Shown here piece by piece: positions 24,686-36,395 of a stretch of 64,000 nt of DNA; the stretch's first letter is position 1; every line of letters begins with the position of its first letter. Location of the stretch: NCBI GenBank assembly GCA_033439765.1, contig JAULSN010000010.1, forward strand, positions 620,001-684,000. The letters are read 5' to 3'. The notes below the pieces were generated by a model, which was given only the letters and a program-made list of their open reading frames with translations, ran no database searches and was not told the origin of the DNA. Origin of the DNA: Lasiosphaeria ovina. Lineage: Eukaryota > Ascomycota > Sordariomycetes > Sordariales > Lasiosphaeriaceae. The translations under genes were made by a program, and so were the position numbers.

Positions 24686-26408
24686 GACGGGGTCATGTTG
24701 AGCGGGTGGGATGGTCTTAATCTTTGTCTGGTGTTTAGGGTTATTTGTTAGCAGTGCAGCAGTCGTCTTATCGGTCTTGGGTTTATGGCGTCTGCAGTGC
24801 AAAGGGGCAAAATACAGCATATTTTGGTAGAGACGGGCGTGTCGCATGTAATTTAGGTAGTCAGCAAATTGCATGACATTATTTTGTTATGCATATCTGT
24901 GTCGACGGTGAAACGGAATGGTCTTGTCTCAGCCCGGGTCTCCATATTGGGCCGTTGGCTTGTCAACGCTTTAATGCAGTGTCTCTCCCGGAAGAAAAAG
25001 GTAAGCAGTTTAGCGAAAGAGACCGGCGCTAGGGTTGAGGATGTCGCTCTGGTACCTGTACCTTAATCAAACCGGTGATTTAGAAGCCCTGACGAGTAGG
25101 TAGGTAGCTAGAGTAGGCAACTAGGTACTTATATAGTTAGCTACGGCCGTGCAGAGTGGGATAGAAAGAGCTGCTTCTCTGCGGAAGAGGTAGATGAGCA
25201 GGGGAAGAGCGAGAACTTGAGAAGAGCTCGTTGAGAATTCCTGCCGCAGCGTAACAAGCTATTGACAACTGCTCAAGGGCGCCATTTTCCACGACCACCA
25301 AAACGCGACAACGACAACACTGCTGTGAATGACTTGCGCAGGAGCTTGCCGTGAAGACCGCCTCATCAAATTAATTACCTTAGTCTTACAGGTAGGATGC
25401 AACTATGCAAAGCCCACTCGTCTTTCGAAGCCGTGAGTTCGGCCTGTCTCTTTTGGTCCCTTCGGGTGACACACCAGCGCCCGCGGCGGGGGTGATGAAT
25501 CTTTCACATCTACCCTTGACAGTTAACACGGCTGTTTCATTCTGTTTTGTCTTTCGCCATGTCATCCCTTGTCCTCACTAGTATGTCGCTGGTCGGTCAG
25601 CGGTCCTGGCTTTCTTAACAGGAAAACAGCTGATTCTGGTTGTATTTGTCGGTCTTGCTGTTGAAATTTACTTCAGAGCAGAAAGTGAAATAAAGTGAAA
25701 ACTTATGTTTAGTACCAATACCTTGGTAGTAAACAGCGGCATGCCGAACGGAATCCCGGTAGATGTGAACGCACAAGGGGCGGGGTTTTGGGTCTTGGTT
25801 GCGTTTGTTTGATTCACTTGCGAACGTTGTGGCGGGCTCTGTCTTTAATTCAGCTCAACGTTGAAGAACAGTTTGACAGGACTTGGGCGAGTATGATATC
25901 TGAGATATTATGTGAAGTTCTTACGGCTCAAACCATAAATGAAGAAACGTGAACCTATCTGGAAATGACAGAGATGAAATTTGTTAACTTCGGCTAATTC
26001 TTGAAGCTCAGAGGCCTCGAGATGTGACATCCGAGTTGCAAAGGCAAATTCCGTACATCATTTAGTCGCGCACAAATCTCGTCCCTGGCTTCCCGAGGTC
26101 CCCAGCCTGTCATAAAGAGACAGGCTCCTCTTATTCACACAAGCAGTAATCAGCTTGGTGTCTGACTTCGGCGTTGACTAGCAGTCTCATGGTTAGTTTT
26201 CTCACCACAAGCGGCAAAAGACACCAAACAAAACCGAGGACGATGCATGGGAATAAATAATGATTTTATAGATCTTGTATTTGCCCGTCTCCCGCACATA
26301 CAAGCATTGCCAACCCTATCGGCAACGTCAGTCTGATTCCCTTTGCCGTGCACGAGCTCGCCCTCTATCTGTATTCCTCCCAACGGCCGCGTCACTGGGG
26401 TGACTCAA
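24686..26408. other. intergenic region
   Basis: About 1.7 kb between two converging genes. It contains dense TAGGTA-type motifs near 25095-25140. No coding reading frame or RNA gene was found by eye. Confidence 0.4.
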
Positions 26409-27726
26409 TCACTTCCCATCCCCACAGTGATCATTGGTCTGGAGGGCGGGTTCCGCAAAGCCCATCACCATCAGTTCTGCGTCCCACACGGTGTAGTACG
26501 ACTTGAGAAGCGGGCTGCCAAACACCCAAGCCGGCAGCTGGTGGAGGGGATCCCGCGCCGGCCCCGCTGGTGGGTGGAGATAGAGAGCCTGGCACACGCC
26601 GGGCTGCCCAGGGTACTCGCCGAGATTGAAGAAGCGCGCCGGGACCGTCAGGTTGGCCGCGAGTCCGTCTCTGCCTACCTCGAAGGTGACGTCTTTTGCG
26701 ACTCGGTCCAGGGTTTCGCACCCACAACCCCAAGACCCCAGCGCGTCGATTGGCTGGATCTCCTCCGAGATTTGCGCATACAGGTCTTCTGCTGTCTGGC
26801 GGTCCGGCACTAGCATAAAGGCCGTTCCGGTGTCAAGGAGACTAACCCCCGGGTTGAGCGGCTGACTGAGATTGGTTGACTTTAGCTCGTCTGCACCCAC
26901 GTAGACGGAACGAACGTCAACAACCCAGCCTTCACGAAGTGTCGAGAGTTCCGGGTCGAGTGAAACCGTCCTTGTATTGTTTTGGTATCTTGCCGGGTCG
27001 GTACCCCCAATCGTGATCATACCACCAGTCCTGTCGCCGGGGAGGTACGAGATGCCAAACTCGGAGCTCGACAAGTTATTATAGTTGACAAGACGCCAGT
27101 AAAGCGTCTCGTAACTACCTTCGCCATCCCATGTCGACGTTTTTGCCGGGCCCAGGCCAATTATTCCATCCGCAAGCTGGCCCGCCAGTCCGCCCCCATA
27201 CTCGCAGAGGAGGAACTGCTGGTTCAACGAATCGAGGCCACCGACCGACACTGTATCCGTGACAACGGAACAATTGGCACCTTGTGGCTCGGCAAGGGGG
27301 ATCGTGTCGCTTCCAGTCCCGAACTGAGGCGTAACATGAACTCCTGGCTGGCTTGAGAAGGTGCTGGACTTGTTAGGGTCGAACAGGTTGTGGTGTCCGC
27401 AGGTTGTGCAATTGCTCCGTGGAAGCAGCAAGGCAGAAGAGCCGGTGTCAAAGATGACATTGCTTTATTGCAAGGTTAGCCACAGTTTTGTCAGGTGCTA
27501 GGGAGTATTGTGCTGCTTACAATTTCTGCGGCGGCGTACCGACGGTAATTGTACCCTGCCACTGCAAATCTGTCTTGCCCCTGATCCAATCCGTCAAGTC
27601 CACATCAACAGCCCCAGCGCTTCTACGGACGCTTGGGGTCTCGGTATTAGAGGTGGGACCACCCCGGATCAAGGCTGCTGCCAGGGCGATGGAAGCATGA
27701 AATGCCAGTGAAGTCAAGTGCTTCAT
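26409..27726 (-). CDS. secreted pepsin-like aspartic protease (A1 family)
   Basis: Exons 27726-27521 and 27462-26409 give about 419 residues. The intron is 58 bp (gtaagc, branch gctaacc, aaag). A signal peptide (MKHLTSLAFHASIALAAALI) is followed by only a short propeptide-like stretch, and the mature fold begins near TDLQWQGTITVGTPPQ. The two catalytic motifs are FDTGSS (Asp near 74) and LLDTGTAF (Asp near 279), so both aspartates are present. In the flap the family YGDGS/YGTGS is replaced by QFGTGSDTIPL, with Phe where the flap Tyr usually stands. Several Cys pairs and N-glycosylation sites fit secretion. It probably acts extracellularly on proteins, and the specificity cannot be read. I chose ATG 27726 over an in-frame upstream ATG at 27750 because it gives a clean signal peptide. 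Confidence 0.88.
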
Positions 27727-28428
27727 GGCGGAGAGGGACGAAGATGGCAAAGGGAGGTCCGGTAGTTGTAATAGAGTTCTTCGGATCTCGAAAGCTTTTA
27801 AATAGAATGGGCGGCGGTCTCATCCAAGCGTTTGAAGCTGTTGCAGGGCGTTTCATTTGATGTGAAGAAGGAACCTGTTCCAACATATATTTGTAGGAAC
27901 ACGTCGTGCGCGAGAGCCTTGGAGGGAAGAATGTCTCGACGAAGCTTGCGATAGCCATTGTTCAGCTACTCCAAGGTGGGTTCTCATTGGCCACAAGCTT
28001 CGGAATCAGGTCTCGGTGTGTTTTGACCGACAATATCTGGACTCAAGGAGAACAATACTAAGGCGCCGGAGGAGGCCCCACTTTTTGGAAATGGCTGCAC
28101 CAGCTTTCCGCCCGCACATGTAGAATGCGTTTTCCACTGCTTAGTATTGTTCTGCACGCAGCCGGGCTGCTGCACCAATTAGGACCGGTTAAATGTCGCC
28201 TTGAGTACTGAGATCGCTTGTTCCTCAAAATTCCCTGCAGCCATTGCCGTAGTCTAGGCCGCGAACTGCGGCAGGGTCAGGTGGTATTGTTTTTGCACCC
28301 ATCAACCGGGTCGCGCAGGTTTGCACGACCCGGCTGACTGCTCCAGGTCGACGCTTCAGCGACCAAAGCTTGTCCCTCGACCGATCTTGCGGCACATGCC
28401 ACGTTGGTAATCGTACAGATCGGCTGGT
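27727..28428. promoter_or_regulatory. protease promoter region and upstream spacer
   Basis: About 0.7 kb. On the minus strand a TATA-like TATTTAAAA lies near 27800, about 70 bp before the protease start. Nothing else recognisable. Confidence 0.4.
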
Positions 28429-29709
28429 TCAGCGGAGCTGGCTCGGTGTCCGCGGGGCCCTCCTGCTCTGGGGTGCTTGCCAGATGTGAAGTTCCTCGCC
28501 CGTGTGGTTCCACGCAGGCAAAACACCCGACTCATGACGCGAGGATTGCATGCGGACCGGCACTGTCGTACCTGGAAGTTCCGCCAGAGTGGAAGCCCGC
28601 ATTGGGACCGTCTCGCCACCAGACAGCTCGGCGAGTTTAGGGCTGTTATCGAGTTCGGCCAGCGGCTGAGGTGCTACACCACCGCCAGGGACTTGGGATG
28701 TATCACGGCTGTGGCTGTGGCTATTATATGGACGATACTTTACAGCAAAGGCTTCTTCTCTCGTTGTGCCGCTCTTGTAGCTGAGCGGGGGGGATGCAAG
28801 ACCGTCGGGGGAGTGATGGTAAGGGGAATTAGCGAACTGATTAGGCGGCGGTGGCGGCGATGCAGGCAGAGGACCATGGCTGGAGGGACTGAACATGGGC
28901 ACATGTGATGCTGGGGGCATTTGTCAGGCCTCGTACTGCGTTGTGGGATGGAAGAGGGACTTACGTGGGCGCGAATGGGGGGCTTGGACCTGGGCAGGTT
29001 CATCCCCGCTGCCTCGATCCGAAACGGGACCAAAAGAGAGCCTGTGTGACCTTTTTGAGGTGGGCTTCCCGCGGTGCCTTTTTTGGTGCCACTTGTACAT
29101 GACAAATGCGGCCAGCGCGATGACGGCAAGGGCGCCCGCAATCGCAATGCCCGCAATCGCCCCATCAGGCAAGCCTTTGGCCTCCTCAGCGGCAGCATCA
29201 TTGCCTCCAGCAGCATCCCTTGTGGCCTTGTTTGCAGGGATGACATGGGATGACGTGGGACTCGTTGGCGTCGTGGTTGGCTTGCTGGACGACGTTGACG
29301 AGCTCGCCGTGTCGGTTGTTGACTTGGATAAAAAGGGGCTCCGAGCGCCAGCATCCGAATTGAGTTTTGCTGCCGCCAGGCTGCCTGACGGGCATGAACC
29401 CGACGAGCAAGGGTTGGCAGTACAGCATCCGAGGAACGGGGGGTCGGTCAGGGCGCACGTGTACCATAGAGCGGCAGGGTCACTACTGCTGCCGCTGCCA
29501 GCACCCGAGCTACCGCATTCCTGGGGTGGGATGTCGTAGTAGAGCTCGGCCGGAAAGGAGGCCGGCCGGAGGTTGGCGACGGGGCAGCGGCCGGAGCCAT
29601 CCCGGCACGGGTCGCTGGTGCAGCAGCCCAAAAACTCGGTCGCGTTGTTTTGGCACGTGTAGAATGCACCACCACTGGGACAAGTTATTCCAAGCGGGTT
29701 GGCTGCCAT
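28429..29709 (-). CDS. single-pass membrane protein with duplicated Cys motif (unknown function)
   Basis: Exons 29709-28965 and 28910-28429 give about 408 residues, joined across a 54 bp intron (gtaagt...cag) that changes frame. The N-terminal part contains two related cysteine modules. The first reads CPSGGAFYTCQNN then FLGCCTSDPC. The second reads LWYTCALTDPPFLGCCTANPC. A Ser/Thr-rich stalk follows, then one membrane span (GAIAGIAIAGALAVIALAAF, about residues 182-201). A basic stop-transfer (KWHQKRHRGK) and a Pro/Ser-rich cytosolic tail complete it. No N-terminal signal peptide is visible, so the protein may insert by its single span. The layout resembles fungal wall-sensor-like or receptor-like proteins, but I do not recognise a named family. 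The last 50 residues are less certain. Confidence 0.7.
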
Positions 29710-32036
29710 TGCGTATTGCTGGTGGTGGTGGCTACCGCGAATCTCCCGACCTGGTCGACGGTGCAGTGCTCGGAGTGGAAACTGGACGAAACCTGCGTGC
29801 TCGGTGCGGGAGAAGGCGGATGGCAGAAGGCAGGGTTCAGATGGAAGTAAGGCAGATACGTGGACAGTGAGCGTGGTTTCCTTGGCTACCGATTTGCAGA
29901 TCCAAACTCTACCGGCAACATTGGTCTTCGTTTGCTTGTTGAGAGAGAGTCGGAGAGGTCGGGGCGCTCAGAGCCGGACTGGCAGCATCAACGAGAACGA
30001 GACTGGAGGCCGAGACGAGAACCGCAAGCCACAACTCGCAAAGAATCGCAATCGCAATCGCAAAGCTCAAACGCAGACGCAGACGCAAACCGAAAGAAGC
30101 CGAAAACCGGAAAATGCGAAACTTCGAAATGGGGACGGCCGTTGGGCCATGATTACGAGTTTTGCAACGGCGGCGGCACAAGCTATTTTTTCCTTTTTCC
30201 TCTTTTTTTCCTCTGTCCTCTCTCTTGGGCAGGTCCTTTCCCCGGGCGCTTCGGGCGTCTGTTGCCGCCGCCTGCACCACATGTTACATCCATGGGCGTT
30301 GGTTGCTGCTCTGCCACCGAGGCTCAAGGCTGCTGAGCCTCATCCCAGTTGCCCCAGGAGGAGCGGATGGGGGCGGACGGCGGGCCGATTTAAAAAGGCG
30401 CTGGGCCCGTCTGGACACCAACGATGCTGACGGACCCCGCTTGCCTTGGTGGGCAGACAGTGAGCTCTCGGTTTCCGCGGGGCTCTTGCGCGTATGCCAT
30501 GCCGGATTTCCATTCAGGTCCTAGGGTATTGCGGCGCGAGGCTGCAGGTTTTTGGTTCTTGGACCCCAGAGGAAGTACGTAATATGTGGAATGGATGGAT
30601 CGATGGCTTCGCGATGGCGTGTACGATACGTACTGTCCGTATGTGCGGGCCATACGGATATGCCAGGGCCGACCGATCCAGATGCATGGCCCGGCTGCAA
30701 GCTGCACGCTGCCAGATGGGACGCACCAAGGTTCCCCATCTCCACTGGCTGTACCTGCACCGTACGTCCTGTGTGTGCATACCTACATATACACTGCCTC
30801 CCTTTGGCCCACCACAGAGAGATATTGGAGGTCTAGTGTCGGCGGCCAGGCAATTGGATGGAAGAGCGCCGTCTCGCTCTCGAGGGGAGACTCAGACAAG
30901 ACGCTGCCGGGAAGGAAATGACCAGAGCCACCGATACTGCTGGAAAGGAAGCTGAATGCTCCCACTGCGTTGCGTCAACAGAAAGGCGAGCAAGGGCTTC
31001 CTAACCGCCTACCTAGGATGGAAGCGACGGAGCACCGGCGGGCTTTTTTGTCCTGTTGCGGCAAAGCCGATTCAGGGCAATGTAGCGCGGCGCCGTTGGC
31101 GTTGGAGCGAGGGATCAAATAAAGCTGCAGCTCAACGGCGCTGGTCGACGTGACGGCCACCCGAAATAAAACGCCGACTCCACCAGATTGCCGACTTCTC
31201 CCAACTGGGCAGGCGCTGAGTGCAAGTGGGGTCTAGGCAGCCAAATTCCGCTTCAGTTCTCCGTTCCGGGCAGCCCCCCACCCCCCCTGCAAGTGCCGAG
31301 GTGATTGAGGTGAGGTGATTGGTCATTCACTGCCTCTCCCGAACCGAAGATCGGGAATAGACCTGGATTTCAGGGATCTGAGCTTGAGTTCCGCGTAACT
31401 TCACTGCAGCATATGTGCATACCTTGGGTACAGTTCTGATTCCGTGAGACGCCTCGGAACTCCACTCATCCATTCATCCATGTGAGTATGTTGAGCTGGG
31501 TAACTGGACACAGACCTCTGTTGGTGCTTCAGTTGGACGGTCGACCACTGGCATTGCACATCGCAAAAGTACCTGTCGCCTTTAATGCCCATCCTATGCC
31601 CGCAGTCCATCCGAGAGAGGCGAGATGGCGAATGCTCCCACTCGAGAGGTCACGTGCTGACCCAAAGGCCCTTCTGCTGTGTTAGTCACACAGACTCTGT
31701 CAAATGGCTATTGGCGCCTGCCTCTTGGCAACTCACGATGAAAAAGAATGTCACGTAAAATAGGGCAGGCTGTCTCACCCAACGTACCGCCCGCCCGGCA
31801 TGAGTTGATGATGGGCCGGTTGGGCTCACCGCAGTCGCTCTCGCCTTGGAGCATGTTACCGTCGCACTTTACAGCTCAGCGGTCATACCCCTCGACCGAG
31901 GGAAAAAGGGGAGGCATCCCAGACTGAGAAGCGTCGTTTTATGGCCATGGAAGAAAATGAAGACATCCTCACCGAATCTCACTCCCGCTTGGTGCTGATG
32001 ATTCTGAAGCCCGCCAGCAGCATTGTTTGAGTCATC
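29710..32036. promoter_or_regulatory. long divergent intergenic region
   Basis: About 2.3 kb between two genes transcribed away from each other. The 29.9-30.15 kb part has CGCAGA-rich low-complexity sequence (near 30070-30090). No ORF looks coding. It should contain both promoters. Confidence 0.4.
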
Positions 32037-32972
32037 ATGATCAATATCTTGGCTGCCAGTCTCATTGTTATCGTGGCCGTTGCGGCCGCCCACGCCCTCC
32101 CAGACCAAAGCCCAGAAACACCCGCCCGGCACGGTCATGAGAGGCAAGCCCGCGAGCAGGGGAAGCGTGGGTTTCTATCCTCGTACGTGTGAACCCCCAG
32201 CACACTCACTTAACCGGCTCTGGAATATGAAAGGGATGAAAGCTGAAAGTGACCACTTCGCAGCTCTACTAGTCATAACGCCAGTCGTCGCCCACGCGCG
32301 AACGCAGCCCAGTTCTCGTGTGATTTCCCGGTCTTCGGCCTCGACTCGGTCGACTGCGAGTACATGGCGTCGATTGGCATGCTGGGCCAGGGCTTCAACG
32401 CGCAGGACGAGAACGGGCGCATCTGGATCGGTCCGCAGGGGCCCAACCGGTTCACGTTTGTCAACGCCGCCGGCGTGCCGATAACGCTGATCGTCTGGTA
32501 CATGGCGCCGTACGACGACCAGGCGTCCTTCATGAACGCCCGCGCGCCCGATATCAGCTACTCGCTGCCGACCACGGGGAGCGCCGTCGAGGTGTCGCTG
32601 GCCAACGGCGTGCCCGGGGCCTGGTCGGCGCTGTACAACCACTCGACCACGCTGTCGCCGTATGGCCAGATCAACAACACGTTTGGCGAGTTCAGCACCG
32701 GGTCGTACGCCACCATCGACCTCTCGCGCTTGGTCAACATGTGGGGCGACCAGATGACCGTCATCGTCTCGGGCGGCTGCGTCTCCAACATGGCCACGTG
32801 CGTCTACACGTGCGTGTCCGAGGGCGACAATTCGTGCGGCGCCGCCGGCACTTACAACCTGCTCAACTGCGTCGGCCCCAACGCCGTCCAGTACATCGAT
32901 CCCGAGGGGAACCCCACGGGCGGCTGCCAGGGCTGGAGCTTCGGGGGAGACATCCAAATTGTGATGACCTGA
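32037..32972 (+). CDS. Asp f 4-like secreted protein
   Basis: Exons 32037-32182 and 32285-32972 give about 277 residues. A signal peptide (MINILAASLIVIVAVAAAHA) is followed by a short charged propeptide with a Lys-Arg pair. The 102 bp intron has a gtacgt donor and ends at ccag, and I chose the acceptor at 32284 because only it keeps frame with the downstream domain. The domain runs through FSCDFPVFGLDS, GPNRFTFVNAAGVPITLIVWY, GQINNTFGEF, DLSRLVNMWGDQMTV and CVSNMATCVYTCVS, ending with NPTGGCQGWSFGGD. This order matches what I know of the ascomycete Asp f 4 allergen-like family. The biochemical role of that family is unclear. It is likely extracellular, with paired cysteines. Confidence 0.7.
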
Positions 32973-33447
32973 GGGGAAATTGAGTCTGGGATCTGTGCAA
33001 TGCAGCCTGCAGGCTCCGAGTTTGGTTAGTACCGGCAGCCAACCGGCATTGTCTGGTCTTTCGAGGGTCTGGGTTCTGATTATGGTGTGCCAACGCAACT
33101 GACTCACTGAGATTCAGCTTGCTTGTTTTGATTGGCGCAAGACTAGACTGAGCAGCGTGGCGAAATGATTATATACCTAGGTGATAATTTCACTTTTGCT
33201 TGAGGATTGTCAATGATGGGGATGCATCTCAAGATAGCAGTCTGTCTCTAAATTGCTTTAACATGGCAGGAAACGACTTGATCTGGACACTTCTGTTCAT
33301 CGTGGCGCAACTGGCTTTTCCTTCTTCCACTTTTCACGATCCTTTCAAGTTGCTGGTCTGAAAGTGACATTGATGCTAGGCAAGCAGCCAACTAGGTAGT
33401 GTTAGTTATTCCAGTATGATAACGTCTCCTATGGGTCGTATGCCGCT

Positions 33448-33606
33448 CAGTCAATCTCTCGAAAGTTGAAGATTAAGGTAGAGCAGATTAATGGAGAAAG
33501 ACGACCTGCGCAGCCTTCAGCCAATATGAAGGAAGAAATACCATAATCCGAGGGACTTTTTATGTCTTTCTCCACTCCAATCTTCGACCTTCGAGAGAGA
33601 CTGGCA
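33448..33606. repeat. imperfect inverted repeat, possible MITE or hairpin
   Basis: The left arm (CAGTCAATCTCTCGAAAGTT, then GAAGATT) is matched in reverse complement by the right arm (AATCTTCGACCTTCGAGAGA, then GACTG). An inner GGAGAAAGAC is mirrored by GTCTTTCTCC. The total span is about 160 bp with a short unmatched centre. No target-site duplication could be confirmed. Confidence 0.55.
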
Positions 33607-33872
33607 GTTCAAGTTGATCAGAGCACCTCGATCTGGCCACCAACTCCGTCAACTATTACTTCACTCTGTGCCTAAGTATCTTAGGGTTTGTAACAGACCT
33701 GACAAAGACTATGGATGTCGTCAGTGTCTTGTTTAGACTTTGTGTGGGCAGGAAAGTGTTGACTGGATTGCTTGCAGGAAGACTAGCTATCTGGACCACA
33801 GCGAAATATATATGTGGAAATGGTGGCCTGGACTGGTGGATCCCACATCCACTTATGCCTCGGCTTGGGGGC

Positions 33873-33895
33873 ATCAGGCCGGGTTCCGGCCTGAT
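33873..33895. repeat. perfect 10 bp hairpin
   Basis: ATCAGGCCGG, a GTT loop, then CCGGCCTGAT form a perfect GC-rich stem. It lies outside genes and its role is unknown. Confidence 0.7.
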
Positions 33896-34316
33896 CCCTG
33901 CTAGCCTAGCCACACTTTGGGATTCTGCGGCTTCACAAAAGTTTCAGCCATCTTCGACTTGACGATTTTGAAATCCCAGCTTGCCACGCTGTGTCATCTG
34001 ATGATTTGTTTAGCCGAGGCATGTATTAATTGCTGCTTTCATGAAGTGCTTGGAAAAGATACGATTTGAGGTAAAGCGGGGGGACATCCACTCTTTTTCT
34101 CTTTCCCCGCTCTTCCTTTCTTATCGGAATGTCCGATGTCATTGTACTCAGACGCCGAGAACCAGATTAAAGACCAGTTGAAGAGAGAAACGGTAGGTAA
34201 AGTGAATATAGCAGCTGGGCCTCCGGTTCGGCTCATTTTCTGAGTAGAAGCGATAAGTGAGATACGACGGTAGTAGGTAATCTTTTCGCAATGCGCTGGG
34301 GGAAGAAGGCATGATT

Positions 34317-34458
34317 GGGAGCCCTGACAAACTTGAAGGGATTCAGCTGGCAGAGGCTTGACGAAAATGGGAATAATATCTGCAGCTGGGAGCCCTGACA
34401 AACTTGAAGGGATTCAGCTGGCAGAGGCTTGACGAGAATGGGACTAATATCTGCAGCT
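34317..34458. repeat. 71 bp direct tandem duplication
   Basis: Unit 1 is 34317-34387 and unit 2 is 34388-34458. They begin GGGAGCCCTGACAAACTTGA and differ at only two positions (GAAAATGGGAATAAT against GAGAATGGGACTAAT). The near identity points to a recent duplication. Confidence 0.9.
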
Positions 34459-34791
34459 GGCCATGAGGACAAAAGCTGTCAGCGATTACATATCTAGTAA
34501 TTGCTCGACACTCGTCTTCTTCGGTCTTTCGCCATCTGAGAGCTTGGCAGAACGATGACGATGGGACGGGGAGGGAACTTACCCAGCTTCACCCCCCCCG
34601 GACGGCGGACGTAGAAGAAACTTGCTAACTCTCGTTGCCAACAAAGTTGCCGGCCGGTAAACACGGCGACATGCTCGTTGAAGGAAAGAAGTTAATGAGA
34701 AGAAGAACCACTCAATATTTGCATCAGATGATGGAGCCCAATGCGTAAAAGTCACTAAGGCGTGCCCGACGAGTGCTACTCAGTACAGTCC

Positions 34792-34819
34792 ACCGACCAC
34801 CTGATACCGACCACCTGAT
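34792..34819. repeat. 14 bp tandem duplication
   Basis: ACCGACCACCTGAT occurs twice without a gap (34792-34805 and 34806-34819). Confidence 0.9.
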
Positions 34820-36395
34820 GTGGGTCTTGCTCGCAAAATACCTCGGACTTTTGGACGTCAGGGTTGCTGCAGCGGGGCTTCCATTGGGCGGGCCAACGGT
34901 TGTCAGTGGGAAGCAAGACGAGTGGTGCACCTACGGCATATGCACGAGCGTACCCCGGGCTTGGCTCGGGCGCGAGATGCAACGGGCCGGCCAAATGTAG
35001 AAAGCGTGGCCGTTGAGGAAAGGGCGACCTACCTACGTCGCTTTCACTGTGCAGGCGTGCAAGTAACGGCGGTGCTGTTACGTGGTAGATTCGGGGGTGT
35101 GTGGACGGCCGCAGAGACGGAAGGCGTGGCCCTGGATGGACTACTATGTAGGTTCCATGGGTTGTCGTCCACCGTCCTCGTCCACCGTCCTCGTCCAACG
35201 GATTGCAAAAATGCAACCCCGACCTTGCCCCGCATCCAAGCTTTTCTTCGTTTTCTTTACACAGTACATTGCTTTCTGCATTTGCTTTGTTTGCCCATCA
35301 ATTCCCGTTTTGGCGCTGTCGCCGCAGGCCAACCGCGTGCTGCTGACCGGGCTGATCAGCGGGCCCGGACCGGCAAGGGATTGAAGACCCTGAATCCCGG
35401 GCAGCAGTGAAAAGATCAATCGGCACAACGGCTCCTCGAGCGGCCCTGACGTCAGCCAAGACAAAGCCGGCATAGCCTTTCGGTATATGCAGCGAGTTAC
35501 CTCAACGGCCCACGCTGCCATCACCAGGGCAAACAATTTTGTCGATGACAGAAGGAACTTCTGATGAAGTTAAGGATTTGGCTGGAGAAAAATGCCAATG
35601 TCAATGCCGGAATACCCTAATACGCACCAATCACGGTCCCCAGAGAGACCATATCGGAGTGTCCGAGGAGATCAGAAGAGGGGCAGGCAGGAATATGCAA
35701 AAGCGTGCCGTCGGTGTTACGACACACAACAGATCTGCCCCCCCAACATGTGTCCGGATAAGACTCGATGCTCCGTTGACGAGGGCGGTGAGGGCGGGCC
35801 TCGAATCCTACAGCTGCTCGCCTGACCTAATTCCCCGCCGGCATTAGTATGTTTGTGTCCCAAGGATGAAAGTGAGGGGCACTGGTCCAAGAAAGAACAA
35901 CAATCCAAGATGCGAAGCCATCAAGGCGAGCCGCAAATACCACCACTTGGGGCCTAGTGTGGCTCTCTGAGCGTATGCGGCCAACCGCCCGCATTTGCCA
36001 AGTTTCCGGAATCCGCACGCGCCGATCCTTCAAGATCGATCTGCGGGGGAGGACAGGGCAAGCAAGGCAAACTGGTTGGGGCCTTTTGCGAAGGGGGGGG
36101 GGATTGTGGAGTTGTATGTGTGTGCCGTCGATGGATGGATGGACGTTGACGGCAATGACAGGCCTGAGGCCAGCTACCGACGTGCCATGGGCGGATGGAA
36201 TTTTGCCAGTTGCATAATAAGTCGCCCGTCTCCCTGGCAGGACCCTGATGATCTTCTCTCCTTTTTTTATTCAAGTCTCTGCGTAAACCCAGAGGGCCGC
36301 GACCTTGTCTCACCTTGCGTTCCCGTTTCTCCCCCGTCGCCCACGCAAGCACTTACATACGTCACTTCGGCAATAATTGTTTCCCGTTTCCGGCC

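Larger units (their letters stand above)
32973..36395. other. long intergenic region with several small repeats
   Basis: About 3.4 kb without a convincing gene. It holds an imperfect inverted repeat (33448-33606), a perfect 10 bp hairpin (33873-33895), a 71 bp tandem duplication (34317-34458), two short tandem duplications (34792-34819 and about 35168-35193), a G run near 36100 and a GATG repeat near 36130. The last kilobase is probably the sugar-transporter promoter. Confidence 0.45.

Noticed and set aside
28895..29539. 214-codon plus-strand frame
   Set aside because: It is antisense to the cysteine-motif membrane protein, whose sense frame has better evidence (TM span, duplicated motif, intron).
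32175..33107. 310-codon minus-strand frame
   Set aside because: It is antisense to the Asp f 4-like gene, Arg/Gly/Val-rich as expected of a GC-rich shadow, with no domain.
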